Source: Candidatus Zambryskibacteria bacterium CG10_big_fil_rev_8_21_14_0_10_42_12 (GTDB taxonomy: Bacteria > Patescibacteriota > Minisyncoccia > Phycocordibacterales > 1-14-0-10-42-12). From it: a DNA stretch of 41,294 bases. Positions within the stretch are counted from its first letter, which is position 1. The number at the start of each line of letters is the position of its first letter. Shown one piece after another: positions 9,524 to 17,994 of the stretch. The stretch lies in contig PCXL01000011.1 in NCBI GenBank assembly GCA_002787695.1, forward strand, positions 202,250 to 243,543, read 5' to 3'. A model generated the notes under the pieces. It searched no databases. It saw only the letters and a program-made list of their open reading frames with translations, and was not told the origin of the DNA. Both the position numbers and the translations under genes were made by a program.

Positions 9524-9658
9524 TTATTGCGGTGTCGTATATGCAAGGATCACAAGCAGGGCTGCGATAATAGCCAACCCTGTTTGCATCTGACGTATGT
9601 CTCGAGCAAACATGAGCCACCCGCATATTACTGCGAGTATATACAAAAAAATTTGCAT
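9524..9658 (-). CDS. 44-aa two-TM small membrane protein
   Basis: MQIFLYILAVICGWLMFARDIRQMQTGLAIIAALLVILAYTTPQ; SD AAGGAGG 3 nt before ATG; upstream promoter. Confidence 0.7.
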   Translation of the reverse strand: MQIFLYILAVICGWLMFARDIRQMQTGLAIIAALLVILAYTTPQ

Positions 9659-9680
9659 GAGCCTCCTTGTACGGTGACTG

Positions 9681-9708
9681 AGTATAATATAAATTTTATA
9701 TTTGTCAA
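9681..9708 (-). promoter_or_regulatory. Sigma70-like promoter for the 44-aa minus-strand ORF
   Basis: Minus strand TTGACA-N16-TATACT. Confidence 0.65.
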
Positions 9709-9720
9709 TTCTGACACACA

Positions 9721-9754
9721 AACATTCTCACATTCTTGAGAATGTCAGCATGTT
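9721..9754. promoter_or_regulatory. 34-bp dyad operator candidate upstream of zwf
   Basis: AACATtctcACATTCTTGAGAATGTcagcATGTT, same-centre inner and outer dyads; 28/34 match to 39166-39199. Confidence 0.7.
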
Positions 9755-9782
9755 CCATGGGTTTGGTATACTAGAGCTTCTC

Positions 9783-11075
9783 ATGAAAAACGATAAGAAG
9801 AACATTTTTATTCTATTTGGTGCGACAGGGGATTTGGCGAGAGAAAAGATTCTGCCTGCCCTATTTTCTATATGCACAAAAAAAATCATTGAGAACCTAA
9901 CCATTATTGCTGTCTCACGGAGAAATTGGACCAGTAGCGACTATCGTGATTTTGTTCTCAAAGAAGCGAAGCTTCCAATTTTACAGAGGGCACAACGTAC
10001 CGTAAAAGATCAAAAAAATCTTGATGATTTTCTATCATCAATAATGTATGTTGCCGGAGATATTCAACAGGGTGTGTATGTATATCAAACAATTAAAGAT
10101 TATATAAACACTCAGAAGACAAAAAGGGTTGTTGCATATTTCTCCGTTGCACCACATTTTTTTCAAGCTATGGTGACCGATGGAGCCAAAGCGGGACTTT
10201 GGGGAGAACATCAGAAGGTCAGAGTTCTCCTCGAAAAACCTTATGCAGACAACGAACGATCGTTTAGTGCACTTATAAAAACAATCAACGATACGATCGG
10301 GAAACATGCACTTCTTGTAGACCATTATCTTGGTAAAGACGTAATGCAAGCAATACAGAAAATTCGCGTACCCAATAAAGCACTAGAGACAAAAATTAAA
10401 AGTAAACTTAAGCATATAGTCATTCGACTCTTTGAAAATAATGTTGCTGATCGTCGTGGAGAGTTTTATGACAAACTCGGAGCGTTTATAGATGTCGGTG
10501 CAAACCACGAGTTGCAGATGCTTGCATCTCTCGTTGCGCCTCTTAGAGGACCAAAAATTCAAAGCGAAAAATTGTTTGCATCATTGTCTGTTAATAAACA
10601 GCATGTTGTCCCCATGCAATACCAGGGGTACCAGAAAACAGATCAAGTTCATAAAGATTCAAAAACTGAAACTGCATTTGAGATCACGCTCTCATCCACG
10701 TTGTCTTATTTGAAAGACGTGCCAATTATTCTTGCGGGCGGAAAGGGCTTCAGTTCGTATCAGAGTGATATGGTCGCTGTCTTTGAAGATGGTTCCCATA
10801 TCACTGTTACATTAAAACCACGAGAAGGTATACATGCAACGTACCCAAAAATAATTGAAAACTACCCAAAGCCACAGGAGGCATATGAAACTATCGTCGA
10901 GCAGGCATTTCAAGAAAAAACATCTATATTTGTCACACCAGAAGAGGCCAAACATGAGTGGCGCATTATTACAGATGTTAAGAAAGCGTTTGCTCAAAAA
11001 AATATTGAAACATATAACAAAGGCGCGCAAGTACCCGAATATGATACAACAAACCCTATATGGGATATGTTGTAA
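9783..11075 (+). CDS. zwf: Glucose-6-phosphate 1-dehydrogenase
   Basis: FILFGATGDLAREKILPALF; LLEKPYA; LVDHYLGKDVMQAI. Confidence 0.9.
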   Translation: MKNDKKNIFILFGATGDLAREKILPALFSICTKKIIENLTIIAVSRRNWTSSDYRDFVLKEAKLPILQRAQRTVKDQKNLDDFLSSIMYVAGDIQQGVYVYQTIKDYINTQKTKRVVAYFSVAPHFFQAMVTDGAKAGLWGEHQKVRVLLEKPYADNERSFSALIKTINDTIGKHALLVDHYLGKDVMQAIQKIRVPNKALETKIKSKLKHIVIRLFENNVADRRGEFYDKLGAFIDVGANHELQMLASLVAPLRGPKIQSEKLFASLSVNKQHVVPMQYQGYQKTDQVHKDSKTETAFEITLSSTLSYLKDVPIILAGGKGFSSYQSDMVAVFEDGSHITVTLKPREGIHATYPKIIENYPKPQEAYETIVEQAFQEKTSIFVTPEEAKHEWRIITDVKKAFAQKNIETYNKGAQVPEYDTTNPIWDML

Positions 11076-11764
11076 TGCAAAGCGAACATCCGCTCGAAAC
11101 GGCCGGCAGATCTCTGATGAACCTGTTATATAAGGCGCACAATAGAGATGTTTTATTGTTATTTTCAGGTGGTTCTGCAGCAAATGTACTCAATCATATT
11201 GATATTCCGAACCCACAACAAACCACTATATCGCTTGTCGATGAAAGGTTTACGATTGATCCTAAGCACCAAAATATTACGTTAATTGAAGAGCATGATT
11301 CAATCCGGAGTGTGCTTGATCAAGGATTAAAATTTCAGCCTGTTTTACATAACAACTTGTCATTCGAAGAGACTGTTCTCTATCAGGAATCTTTCTTGAG
11401 AAATTGGAGAAGAAAAAATCCGTATGGCGCAATTTTTGCTGTACTTGGCGTGGGGGCTGACGCGCATACTGCCGGCATGTTCCCATATCCGGAAAACGAG
11501 CCTGAATTCCATGCGCTTTTTGAAAATGGGGCATGGGTACGTGGGTATGACGTAGGAAACAAAAGTGAAAACCCTTTGCGAATTACCGTTACAAAAACTT
11601 TTCTCCAGGAACAAGTTGATGTAGCTGTTGTATATATAACTGGTGAAGAAAAAAGAGATGCACTCATGCATCTCCTATTACCATTTGGATATACCCACAA
11701 AACACCGATACGATTATTTCGTAACATGAAGAGAATATTTTTATACACTGATATAAAACTGTAA
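11075..11764 (+). CDS. pgl: 6-phosphogluconolactonase
   Basis: LFSGGSAANVL, SLVDERF, GVGADAHTAGMFP; TAATG overlap with zwf. Confidence 0.88.
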   Translation: MQSEHPLETAGRSLMNLLYKAHNRDVLLLFSGGSAANVLNHIDIPNPQQTTISLVDERFTIDPKHQNITLIEEHDSIRSVLDQGLKFQPVLHNNLSFEETVLYQESFLRNWRRKNPYGAIFAVLGVGADAHTAGMFPYPENEPEFHALFENGAWVRGYDVGNKSENPLRITVTKTFLQEQVDVAVVYITGEEKRDALMHLLLPFGYTHKTPIRLFRNMKRIFLYTDIKL

Positions 11765-11810
11765 TTGACAACTTTGACCAAATATATATCCTGATCAATA
11801 GGAGAAAACG

Positions 11811-12056
11811 ATGAGTTCTAAAAAGAAGCAACGCAGAAGAGAGGTGCATGAAGAGAAAAGACGAGCAGAAAAAGAAGCAGAGCTTTATGCTCAAGAACAA
11901 CGAGAAGCGCGAAAGTCTGTGCCAACAAAACCTTATGCGCAACCTCCACAAGGGGCGCGAGTGAGTGGTGCACGCGCTAGTTCATTGTCTTCTGTAGCAC
12001 CGTCAGCCCCACAATTTAAACCATCTGAGGACCAACGGCCTAGTCGCAAATCATAA
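11811..12056 (+). CDS. Hypothetical 81-aa highly charged, low-complexity protein
   Basis: AGGAGA SD upstream of ATG; KKKQRRREVHEEKRRAEKEAEL. Confidence 0.6.
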   Translation: MSSKKKQRRREVHEEKRRAEKEAELYAQEQREARKSVPTKPYAQPPQGARVSGARASSLSSVAPSAPQFKPSEDQRPSRKS

Positions 12057-12076
12057 ATGATTGTATGCGACTAGGC
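12038..12076 (+). terminator. Hairpin containing the 3' end of the 81-aa ORF
   Basis: GCCTAGTCGCA...TGCGACTAGGC (11 bp) with inner AATCAT/ATGATT, followed by TTATAATTTTA. Confidence 0.65.
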
Positions 12077-12109
12077 TTATAATTTTATAGTTTGCTATAG
12101 TGAATATGC

Positions 12110-12685
12110 TTGCGTGGTAAGAAAAAGAAACTCCCCTCGTCTATGTATATGGATCAATACAAGCAGTATAAACACGATTTTTTAAGTGCATACGATGAAT
12201 ATGCTGACCCCATATTTCGCTTTTGTTATTATCGTGTTTCAGACCGTGACGTAGCTCATGATCTTGTGCAAGAAGTGTTTATGCGCACGTGGAAATATGG
12301 AATACAGGGAAATGAAATAAAAGATATTCGTGCATTTTTATACCAAACTGCTCGCAATCTAATCATTGATTATTACCGCAAAGCGAAAGTAGATTCTTTG
12401 GATCAACTTTCTGATGACGGTATGCAATTTGATGATTCTGCTTTTATTGATCCGCAAGATATTGTAATAGACGCGACGTATACCCTCGAAAAGGTCAAAC
12501 GTGTCATCATGGATCTTAAGGATATTCATAAAGAAGTTATTATTTTGAGATACATTGAAGGGTATGGTCCAAAAGATATTGCACACATGCTTAATCAAAC
12601 TGAAAATGTTATCTCGGTGAGACTACATAGAGGAATGCAGGAATTGAAAGAGAAGTTAGACCACATACAAAACCATGACAAATAA
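12110..12685 (+). CDS. ECF-like RNA polymerase sigma factor
   Basis: DPIFRFCYYRVSDRDVAHDLVQEVFMRTW region 2; VIILRYIEGYGPKDIAHML region 4. Confidence 0.88.
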   Translation: MRGKKKKLPSSMYMDQYKQYKHDFLSAYDEYADPIFRFCYYRVSDRDVAHDLVQEVFMRTWKYGIQGNEIKDIRAFLYQTARNLIIDYYRKAKVDSLDQLSDDGMQFDDSAFIDPQDIVIDATYTLEKVKRVIMDLKDIHKEVIILRYIEGYGPKDIAHMLNQTENVISVRLHRGMQELKEKLDHIQNHDK

Positions 12686-13847
12686 CGCAAAACATACATT
12701 GCATATGTTACAGGATGAAGCACTTTCCGCTGACAAAAAAGCAGCTATCAGAGCCTCTCTTGAACGTGTGTCCTCTCAGTATCCCCTTGTTGCATCAAAG
12801 CAGGGATTACTTTCTAATTTTTCAGTAATTGTATTCATGAGAAAACATACTACTCCAATGATTGCAGGTCTGTTAATAATAGCTTTTGGTGCAACAACTA
12901 CAGCTGCAGAAGGAGCGTTGCCAGGAGACTTTTTATATCCAATAAAAGTAAACGTGAATGAAAGTATTGGCGATGCCCTAGCGGTGACAAGCAGGTCGCA
13001 GGCTGAGTGGGATGTTCGTGTAGCAGAACGTCGCATAGAAGAAGCGGTTACACTAGCTGCACAAGGTGCATTGACGTTAGAGATTCAAGAGGAAATCAAA
13101 GAACAGTTTGAAAAGCATGTTAAGAAAGCCGACGCACTCTTCATTCGAATAGCTGATGATGGTGATGTCGATGATGTGATTCGAGGTCGCACAGACGTTG
13201 AAGCAAAGTTGAAAGCGCATTCAGAGTTACTCATTGAAGCATCGCAAATTGTTGATAAAACTGATAGTGATATTTCAGAGATACTTAATTCTGTGGGGTC
13301 TCAGGTAACCACGGCAATAGAAGCTCGAGAAAAAGCAGAGTCAAAAATATTAACACAGAAAAAAGATGTCATAAAGGAATCGGTCGAAGAAAAAATGAGA
13401 CTTGCTGAGAAAAAAATAAAATCAGCCCAAAAGATAATTGATAAAAAAATAGATGGTGACAATGGTGACGATTATGTAAAAGTGTCTGAAAAATTTCAAT
13501 CTGCTCAAAATTATTTTGAGTTAGGCAAGGAAGCATTTGATAATGAGGATTATGATGTGGCATTTTCTGAGTTACAGAAAGCAATCAGTACAGCCCAGGA
13601 AGCAGAAACGTATACAAGTGGTCTTGAGGTTATCAATTTGAATAAAAAATTACCGAGAAATAAAGCCGAATATGATGAGCGACAAGATCAAACTAAAACT
13701 GATAAAAAAGATACTTCTCAAAATGAAGTGCATGAAGATGAAAAGTCAGATTCTGCATCAACAACCATACCTCTTATAGATAGTGATTCAGCGATTGATG
13801 ATGAGCATGAAGAAGATAATCGGGAGAATTCACAGAGTGACGAATAA
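12675..13847 (+). CDS. Membrane protein with DUF5667-like domain and acidic C-terminus; putative sigma-factor partner
   Basis: TTTAAEGALPGDFLYPIKVNVNESI after one TM; overlaps the sigma gene. Confidence 0.7.
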   Translation: MTNNAKHTLHMLQDEALSADKKAAIRASLERVSSQYPLVASKQGLLSNFSVIVFMRKHTTPMIAGLLIIAFGATTTAAEGALPGDFLYPIKVNVNESIGDALAVTSRSQAEWDVRVAERRIEEAVTLAAQGALTLEIQEEIKEQFEKHVKKADALFIRIADDGDVDDVIRGRTDVEAKLKAHSELLIEASQIVDKTDSDISEILNSVGSQVTTAIEAREKAESKILTQKKDVIKESVEEKMRLAEKKIKSAQKIIDKKIDGDNGDDYVKVSEKFQSAQNYFELGKEAFDNEDYDVAFSELQKAISTAQEAETYTSGLEVINLNKKLPRNKAEYDERQDQTKTDKKDTSQNEVHEDEKSDSASTTIPLIDSDSAIDDEHEEDNRENSQSDE

Positions 13848-13895
13848 TATTCTTTATTAACAGGCGCCGAAGGCGAGTCTGTTTATAATGTATGA

Positions 13896-14438
13896 ATGAA
13901 AAACTACATTGAGGAATCGCCTGTTTCCAAATTTTTATTTGCCAATACAAAAATGGCAGTCGTGTGGCTCATTATTCGCGTATATGTTGGGTGGGCATGG
14001 TTTCAAGCCGGACTCCATAAAGTAGGAACACCGGCTTGGACCGGGGAAGATGCGGGCACCGCTCTTACTGGATTTGTAAATGGCGCATTGGCTAAAACCG
14101 CAGGTGACCATCCAGATGTAACAGGCTGGTATGCATGGTTTTTAGAAAATTGCGTACTACCATATGCAGATACGTGGGCGCATGTAATTGCGTGGGGTGA
14201 GGTTTTAGTCGGTATAGCACTTATTGTAGGTCTCTTTACGGGTATCGCAGCGTTTTTTGGAACTTTTATGAACATGAGCTTTATGCTTGCCGGCACAATA
14301 TCGATCAATCCGATACTCTTTGCACTTGGCACAGGATTAGTGCTTGCGTGGCGAGTAGCTGGATATGTAGGATTAGATCGTGTGGTGTTACCACATTTAG
14401 GCACTCCATGGAGTCCTGGCAATTTGTTTAAGAAATAG
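13896..14438 (+). CDS. DoxX/DoxD-like membrane protein
   Basis: RVYVGWAWFQAGLHKVGTPAW; GEVLVGIALIVGLFTGIAA. Confidence 0.8.
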   Translation: MKNYIEESPVSKFLFANTKMAVVWLIIRVYVGWAWFQAGLHKVGTPAWTGEDAGTALTGFVNGALAKTAGDHPDVTGWYAWFLENCVLPYADTWAHVIAWGEVLVGIALIVGLFTGIAAFFGTFMNMSFMLAGTISINPILFALGTGLVLAWRVAGYVGLDRVVLPHLGTPWSPGNLFKK

Positions 14439-14531
14439 TTGTCGTGTTACAATCCTTGCATTAATGCAATAAAAGCGGTTATTGGTCGGCAGTGTATTTT
14501 CTACAACCTACCACCTAAAACCTAACTAAAC

Positions 14532-14762
14532 ATGGGAATTAAAGATTTTTTTGTGCGCAAAATGATGGAGCGAAAGCTCAAGGATGTACCGAAAGAACAG
14601 CAGGAGCAGATCATGAGTATTATTGACAAGAATCCTGATTTATTTAAAAAAATTGGAGAAGAGATTGAGGCCAAGATAAAAGCTGGCAAACCAGAACTCT
14701 ACGCCACGATGGATGTCATGAAAAAATATCAGTCTGAACTACAAAAACTCTCACAACATTAG
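14532..14762 (+). CDS. Hypothetical 76-aa protein
   Basis: Open frame in tight spacing with neighbours. Confidence 0.55.
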   Translation: MGIKDFFVRKMMERKLKDVPKEQQEQIMSIIDKNPDLFKKIGEEIEAKIKAGKPELYATMDVMKKYQSELQKLSQH

Positions 14763-14765
14763 AGT

Positions 14766-15362
14766 ATGTTTTTTACACCAAAAAAGAAAAAAATTTTTGT
14801 GTTACTTGCTCATCCTGATAAAGACAGTTTCAACTGCACATTGGCAGATGAATATGGACGAGGGGCGGAAGAAGCAGGGCATGATGTTCGTCGTATGAAT
14901 TTGGGTGACATGAAATTTGATCCTATTCTGCACAAAGGATATCGGGAAATTCAAGAACTCGAGCCTGATCTGGTTACATTCCAAGAGAATGTAAAATGGT
15001 GTGAACATTTTGTTATATTTTATCCTTCATGGTGGTCGACTATGCCGGCTCTACTTAAAGGACTTATTGATCGAAGCTGGTTGCCAGGCTTTGCATACCA
15101 ATTTACTCATGGAGGCAATATGTGGAAAAAGTTGCTTAAGGGTAGAAGCGCTACGATGTTTGTTACCTCCGATACGATGCCTCTAATTCAAAGAATTATT
15201 TTTGGTGATACCACTAATGAGTTGAAACGTGGCATTTTATGGTTTGCAGGATTTTCTCCTGTGCATGTTCGTAAAATTGGGTATTTAAAGCATTTTGGTT
15301 CTACCGGCAGACGTGAACGCATCAAGCGAAGCGTGTATTCGTACGGAAAAAAAGCAAAGTAA
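14766..15362 (+). CDS. NAD(P)H dehydrogenase (quinone)/flavodoxin-fold oxidoreductase
   Basis: VLLAHPDKDSFNCTLADEYGRGAEEAGHDVRRMNL; FYPSWWSTMPALLKGLIDR. Confidence 0.9.
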   Translation: MFFTPKKKKIFVLLAHPDKDSFNCTLADEYGRGAEEAGHDVRRMNLGDMKFDPILHKGYREIQELEPDLVTFQENVKWCEHFVIFYPSWWSTMPALLKGLIDRSWLPGFAYQFTHGGNMWKKLLKGRSATMFVTSDTMPLIQRIIFGDTTNELKRGILWFAGFSPVHVRKIGYLKHFGSTGRRERIKRSVYSYGKKAK

Positions 15363-15371
15363 CTTTGAAGG

Positions 15372-15407
15372 GGACGCAACGTAGGGCATTTGCAGTCCGG
15401 CTTTTTT
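15372..15407 (+). terminator. Intrinsic terminator
   Basis: GGACGCAA...TTGCaGTCC followed by GGCTTTTTT. Confidence 0.65.
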
Positions 15408-15427
15408 GTTGATAATATATATTGGTT

Positions 15428-15547
15428 GAGTGACTCGGCCCACTCACACGGGGTGGTCTCGGTAGACTACTGCAAGTGTCGCGCGGAGCTACTCGTGACC
15501 ACCCCGATCGCCCATTTCACATGTTGGAATGGGTTTCTTTTATTCTT
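15428..15547 (+). ncRNA. Small structured RNA candidate upstream of ychF
   Basis: TGAGTG/CACTCA hairpin; CGGGGTGGTC (15449-15458) pairs with GACCACCCCG (15497-15506); terminator CCCATT/AATGGG + TTTCTTTTATTCTTTT. Confidence 0.45.
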
Positions 15548-15574
15548 TTAGTTTTCGTGTAGTATTCATTCATT

Positions 15575-15628
15575 ATGAATCTAAAAATTGGTATCGTCGG
15601 ACTTCCAAACGTCGGCCCAAAGCACTAA
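15575..15628 (+). pseudogene. 5' remnant of a second ychF copy ([17 protein letters not shown])
   Basis: First 14 codons identical in protein to ychF at 15688 but with several synonymous nucleotide differences. Confidence 0.85.
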
Positions 15629-15687
15629 AGGATATAAGTGCTGGGCGAGTAGCGGTTATATAACGGTATGGTATTATCGCATGTACT

Positions 15688-16785
15688 ATGAACTTGAAAA
15701 TTGGTATCGTGGGTCTACCGAACGTCGGTAAATCAACACTTTTTAATGCGCTGACAAAGAAAGCTGTTCCAGCCGAAAACTATCCTTTTTGTACGATTGA
15801 TCCGTCTGTTGGCATTGTGCCCGTACCAGATGAACGCCTTGATAAGCTTTCGATATTTAGTCAATCAGTAAAGAAAATACCTGCAGTCGTAGAGTTTGTT
15901 GATATTGCGGGGCTTGTAAAGGGCGCAGCCGAAGGAGAAGGCTTAGGGAACAAATTTCTTTCACACATTCGTGAAGTTGATGCGATAGCGCAAGTCGTAC
16001 GTATTTTTGAAGACGACAAAATCATTCATGTGCACGGTGCTATTGATCCACTCTCTGATATTGAAACAATCAATGCAGAATTGATTCTTGCTGATTTAGA
16101 AACCGTAACAAAACGCCTCGGAAACTTGGTACGCGATGTCAAAAAGGGAGACAAAGAAGCGATGAAGGAGCATGAACTACTGGAACGGGTTAAAAGTGTG
16201 CTCGAATCGGGAGAATTGGCTCTGGTGACCACGATGTCAGAAGACGAAAGTTTGTTGCTCAAATCTATTCACTTACTCACACACAAACCCATGATGTTTG
16301 TGTTTAATAAGAAAGGCGGAGGTAAAAATTTAGACGAATTGAGAGATAAACGTTGGGAAGATCTAAACAATTACGTAAAAGAACGTACAGCTGTTTCGGT
16401 TGTGGTAGATGCCGGGATTGAGCATGAGTTGAAAGATTTTGAGGGGGAGGAAAAAGAAACATTCCGTAAAGAACTTGGTGGGGAACATGATGGAGTGAAT
16501 GATTTGATTAAGGCCGGGTATGAACTTTTGGGTCTTGAGACTTATTTCACGACAGGAGAAGACGAAACGCGAGCATGGACAATTGCCAAGGGTTCAACGG
16601 CGCCAGAGGCAGGAACAGCAATCCATACGGATTTCAAAGACAAATTTATCCGTGCCGAAATAATCAAAAGTAATGATCTGCTTGAGGTCGGAAGTTACGC
16701 CAAGGCGCGCGAAAAAGGATTGCTCCGCACAGAAGGAAAAGAATACATTGTGCAGGATGGGGATGTCATAGAATTCAAAATATAA
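15688..16785 (+). CDS. ychF: Redox-regulated ATPase / Obg-family GTPase YchF
   Basis: [25 protein letters not shown]; full length. Confidence 0.97.
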   Translation: MNLKIGIVGLPNVGKSTLFNALTKKAVPAENYPFCTIDPSVGIVPVPDERLDKLSIFSQSVKKIPAVVEFVDIAGLVKGAAEGEGLGNKFLSHIREVDAIAQVVRIFEDDKIIHVHGAIDPLSDIETINAELILADLETVTKRLGNLVRDVKKGDKEAMKEHELLERVKSVLESGELALVTTMSEDESLLLKSIHLLTHKPMMFVFNKKGGGKNLDELRDKRWEDLNNYVKERTAVSVVVDAGIEHELKDFEGEEKETFRKELGGEHDGVNDLIKAGYELLGLETYFTTGEDETRAWTIAKGSTAPEAGTAIHTDFKDKFIRAEIIKSNDLLEVGSYAKAREKGLLRTEGKEYIVQDGDVIEFKI

Positions 16786-16812
16786 TAACTTTTATATTTT
16801 GAATTCTATGAC
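16765..16812. repeat. Perfect 21-bp inverted repeat overlapping the ychF stop codon
   Basis: GTCATAGAATTCAAAATATAA-taactt-TTATATTTTGAATTCTATGAC. Confidence 0.95.
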
Positions 16813-16887
16813 TACTTAGATCCTACTTGGAAACCGGGTCTCCAAGTAAGGAATATATCTTGAATTTAAAATTCAGTAAATAAAATA

Positions 16888-16985
16888 GGCCGCGACGGTA
16901 CATACAGTCACCCGTCCGGCCCCGGAGGTTCAGAAGATCCGTTCCAGCGCTGGTTTGAGGGGATAGAACCTCCTACCCCTACTCA
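16888..16985. ncRNA. Multi-hairpin structured RNA candidate between ychF and a DUF5671-like gene
   Basis: GGCCGcGACGG/CCGTCCGGCC; GGAGGTTC/GAACCTCC enclosing ATCC/GGAT and CCAGCGCTGG. Confidence 0.45.
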
Positions 16986-17068
16986 TTGTTGGATCTTATA
17001 TATTATACCATTTATACAATAAGTAAGCTATAATACAAACAACAACTTTATTATCTAATCAATAGTTT

Positions 17069-17980
17069 ATGTCTAACGATCATTCAGGAGCAAAAGACTT
17101 CTTTCTTCATTTAGGGCTCATAGTTTCTCTTTATACGAGTGTAATTGCGCTCGTAAATCTCTTATTCCGTATTATTAACATTAAATTTCCTCAGCTCGAT
17201 TATTCGTATTATTACAGCGTAGGTTCACCGGTGAGTATGCCTGTCGCAACTCTTATTGTGTTTTTCCCTCTCTTTCTCTATTTTTCACATTTGGTGTACA
17301 GAAGTTATGAACAGAGTGCGGAAAAAAAAGAACTCAAGGTGCGTAAATGGCTTCTCTACATCACACTCTTTATCGCAGGGGTCGTATTTGCGGGCGACTT
17401 GGTAACAGTGATCTACTATTTCCTCGATGGACGTGAACTTGCGCTGGGATTTTTACTTAAAGCACTTACCATCTTTTTGGTAGCAGGACTTGTGTTTTTC
17501 TACTATTTAAAAGATATGAAAGATACACTCTGTGATAAGGCAAGGAGGAATTGGGCGATCACAGCAACAATAATGGTGCTAGTTGCAATCGTGCTTGGGT
17601 TTATCGCACTTGGTTCACCACGTACACAGCGAATGATCCGAGAAGATGGTCAAACAGTACAGACTCTGCAGTCTATTGATTCAGATATTCGTTACTATGT
17701 ACAAAATACAGGCATGCTACCCGCTGGTCTAGATGATCTGTATCAATCTGTATATACATATGGCAATCCAAACACATATACAAATGAAGGACTTTCATAT
17801 CGCGTAGTCGATGCTGACTCATTTGAACTCTGTGCAACATTCAACCTGCCTTCACAAGGGATTTCATCATCTACCTATGAAGATCCGTGGTTCCACAGCG
17901 AAGGTACTTCATGTTTTACGCGCAATGTTACAGATACGCCGCTTAAACCTCGTGCGGTTGTTGAGCCGACATCTTTCTAG
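17069..17980 (+). CDS. DUF5671-like multi-TM membrane protein
   Basis: AKDFFLHLGLIVSLYTSVIALVNLLFRIINIKFPQ. Confidence 0.7.
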   Translation: MSNDHSGAKDFFLHLGLIVSLYTSVIALVNLLFRIINIKFPQLDYSYYYSVGSPVSMPVATLIVFFPLFLYFSHLVYRSYEQSAEKKELKVRKWLLYITLFIAGVVFAGDLVTVIYYFLDGRELALGFLLKALTIFLVAGLVFFYYLKDMKDTLCDKARRNWAITATIMVLVAIVLGFIALGSPRTQRMIREDGQTVQTLQSIDSDIRYYVQNTGMLPAGLDDLYQSVYTYGNPNTYTNEGLSYRVVDADSFELCATFNLPSQGISSSTYEDPWFHSEGTSCFTRNVTDTPLKPRAVVEPTSF

Positions 17981-17994
17981 TAAAGTAGCTTTGT

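Noticed and set aside
11391-11402. TTTCTTGAGAAA in pgl as a third operator copy
   Set aside because: Only the central 10 nt TTCTTGAGAA match, it is inside coding sequence (SFLRN) and lacks the outer ATGTT/AACAT arms.
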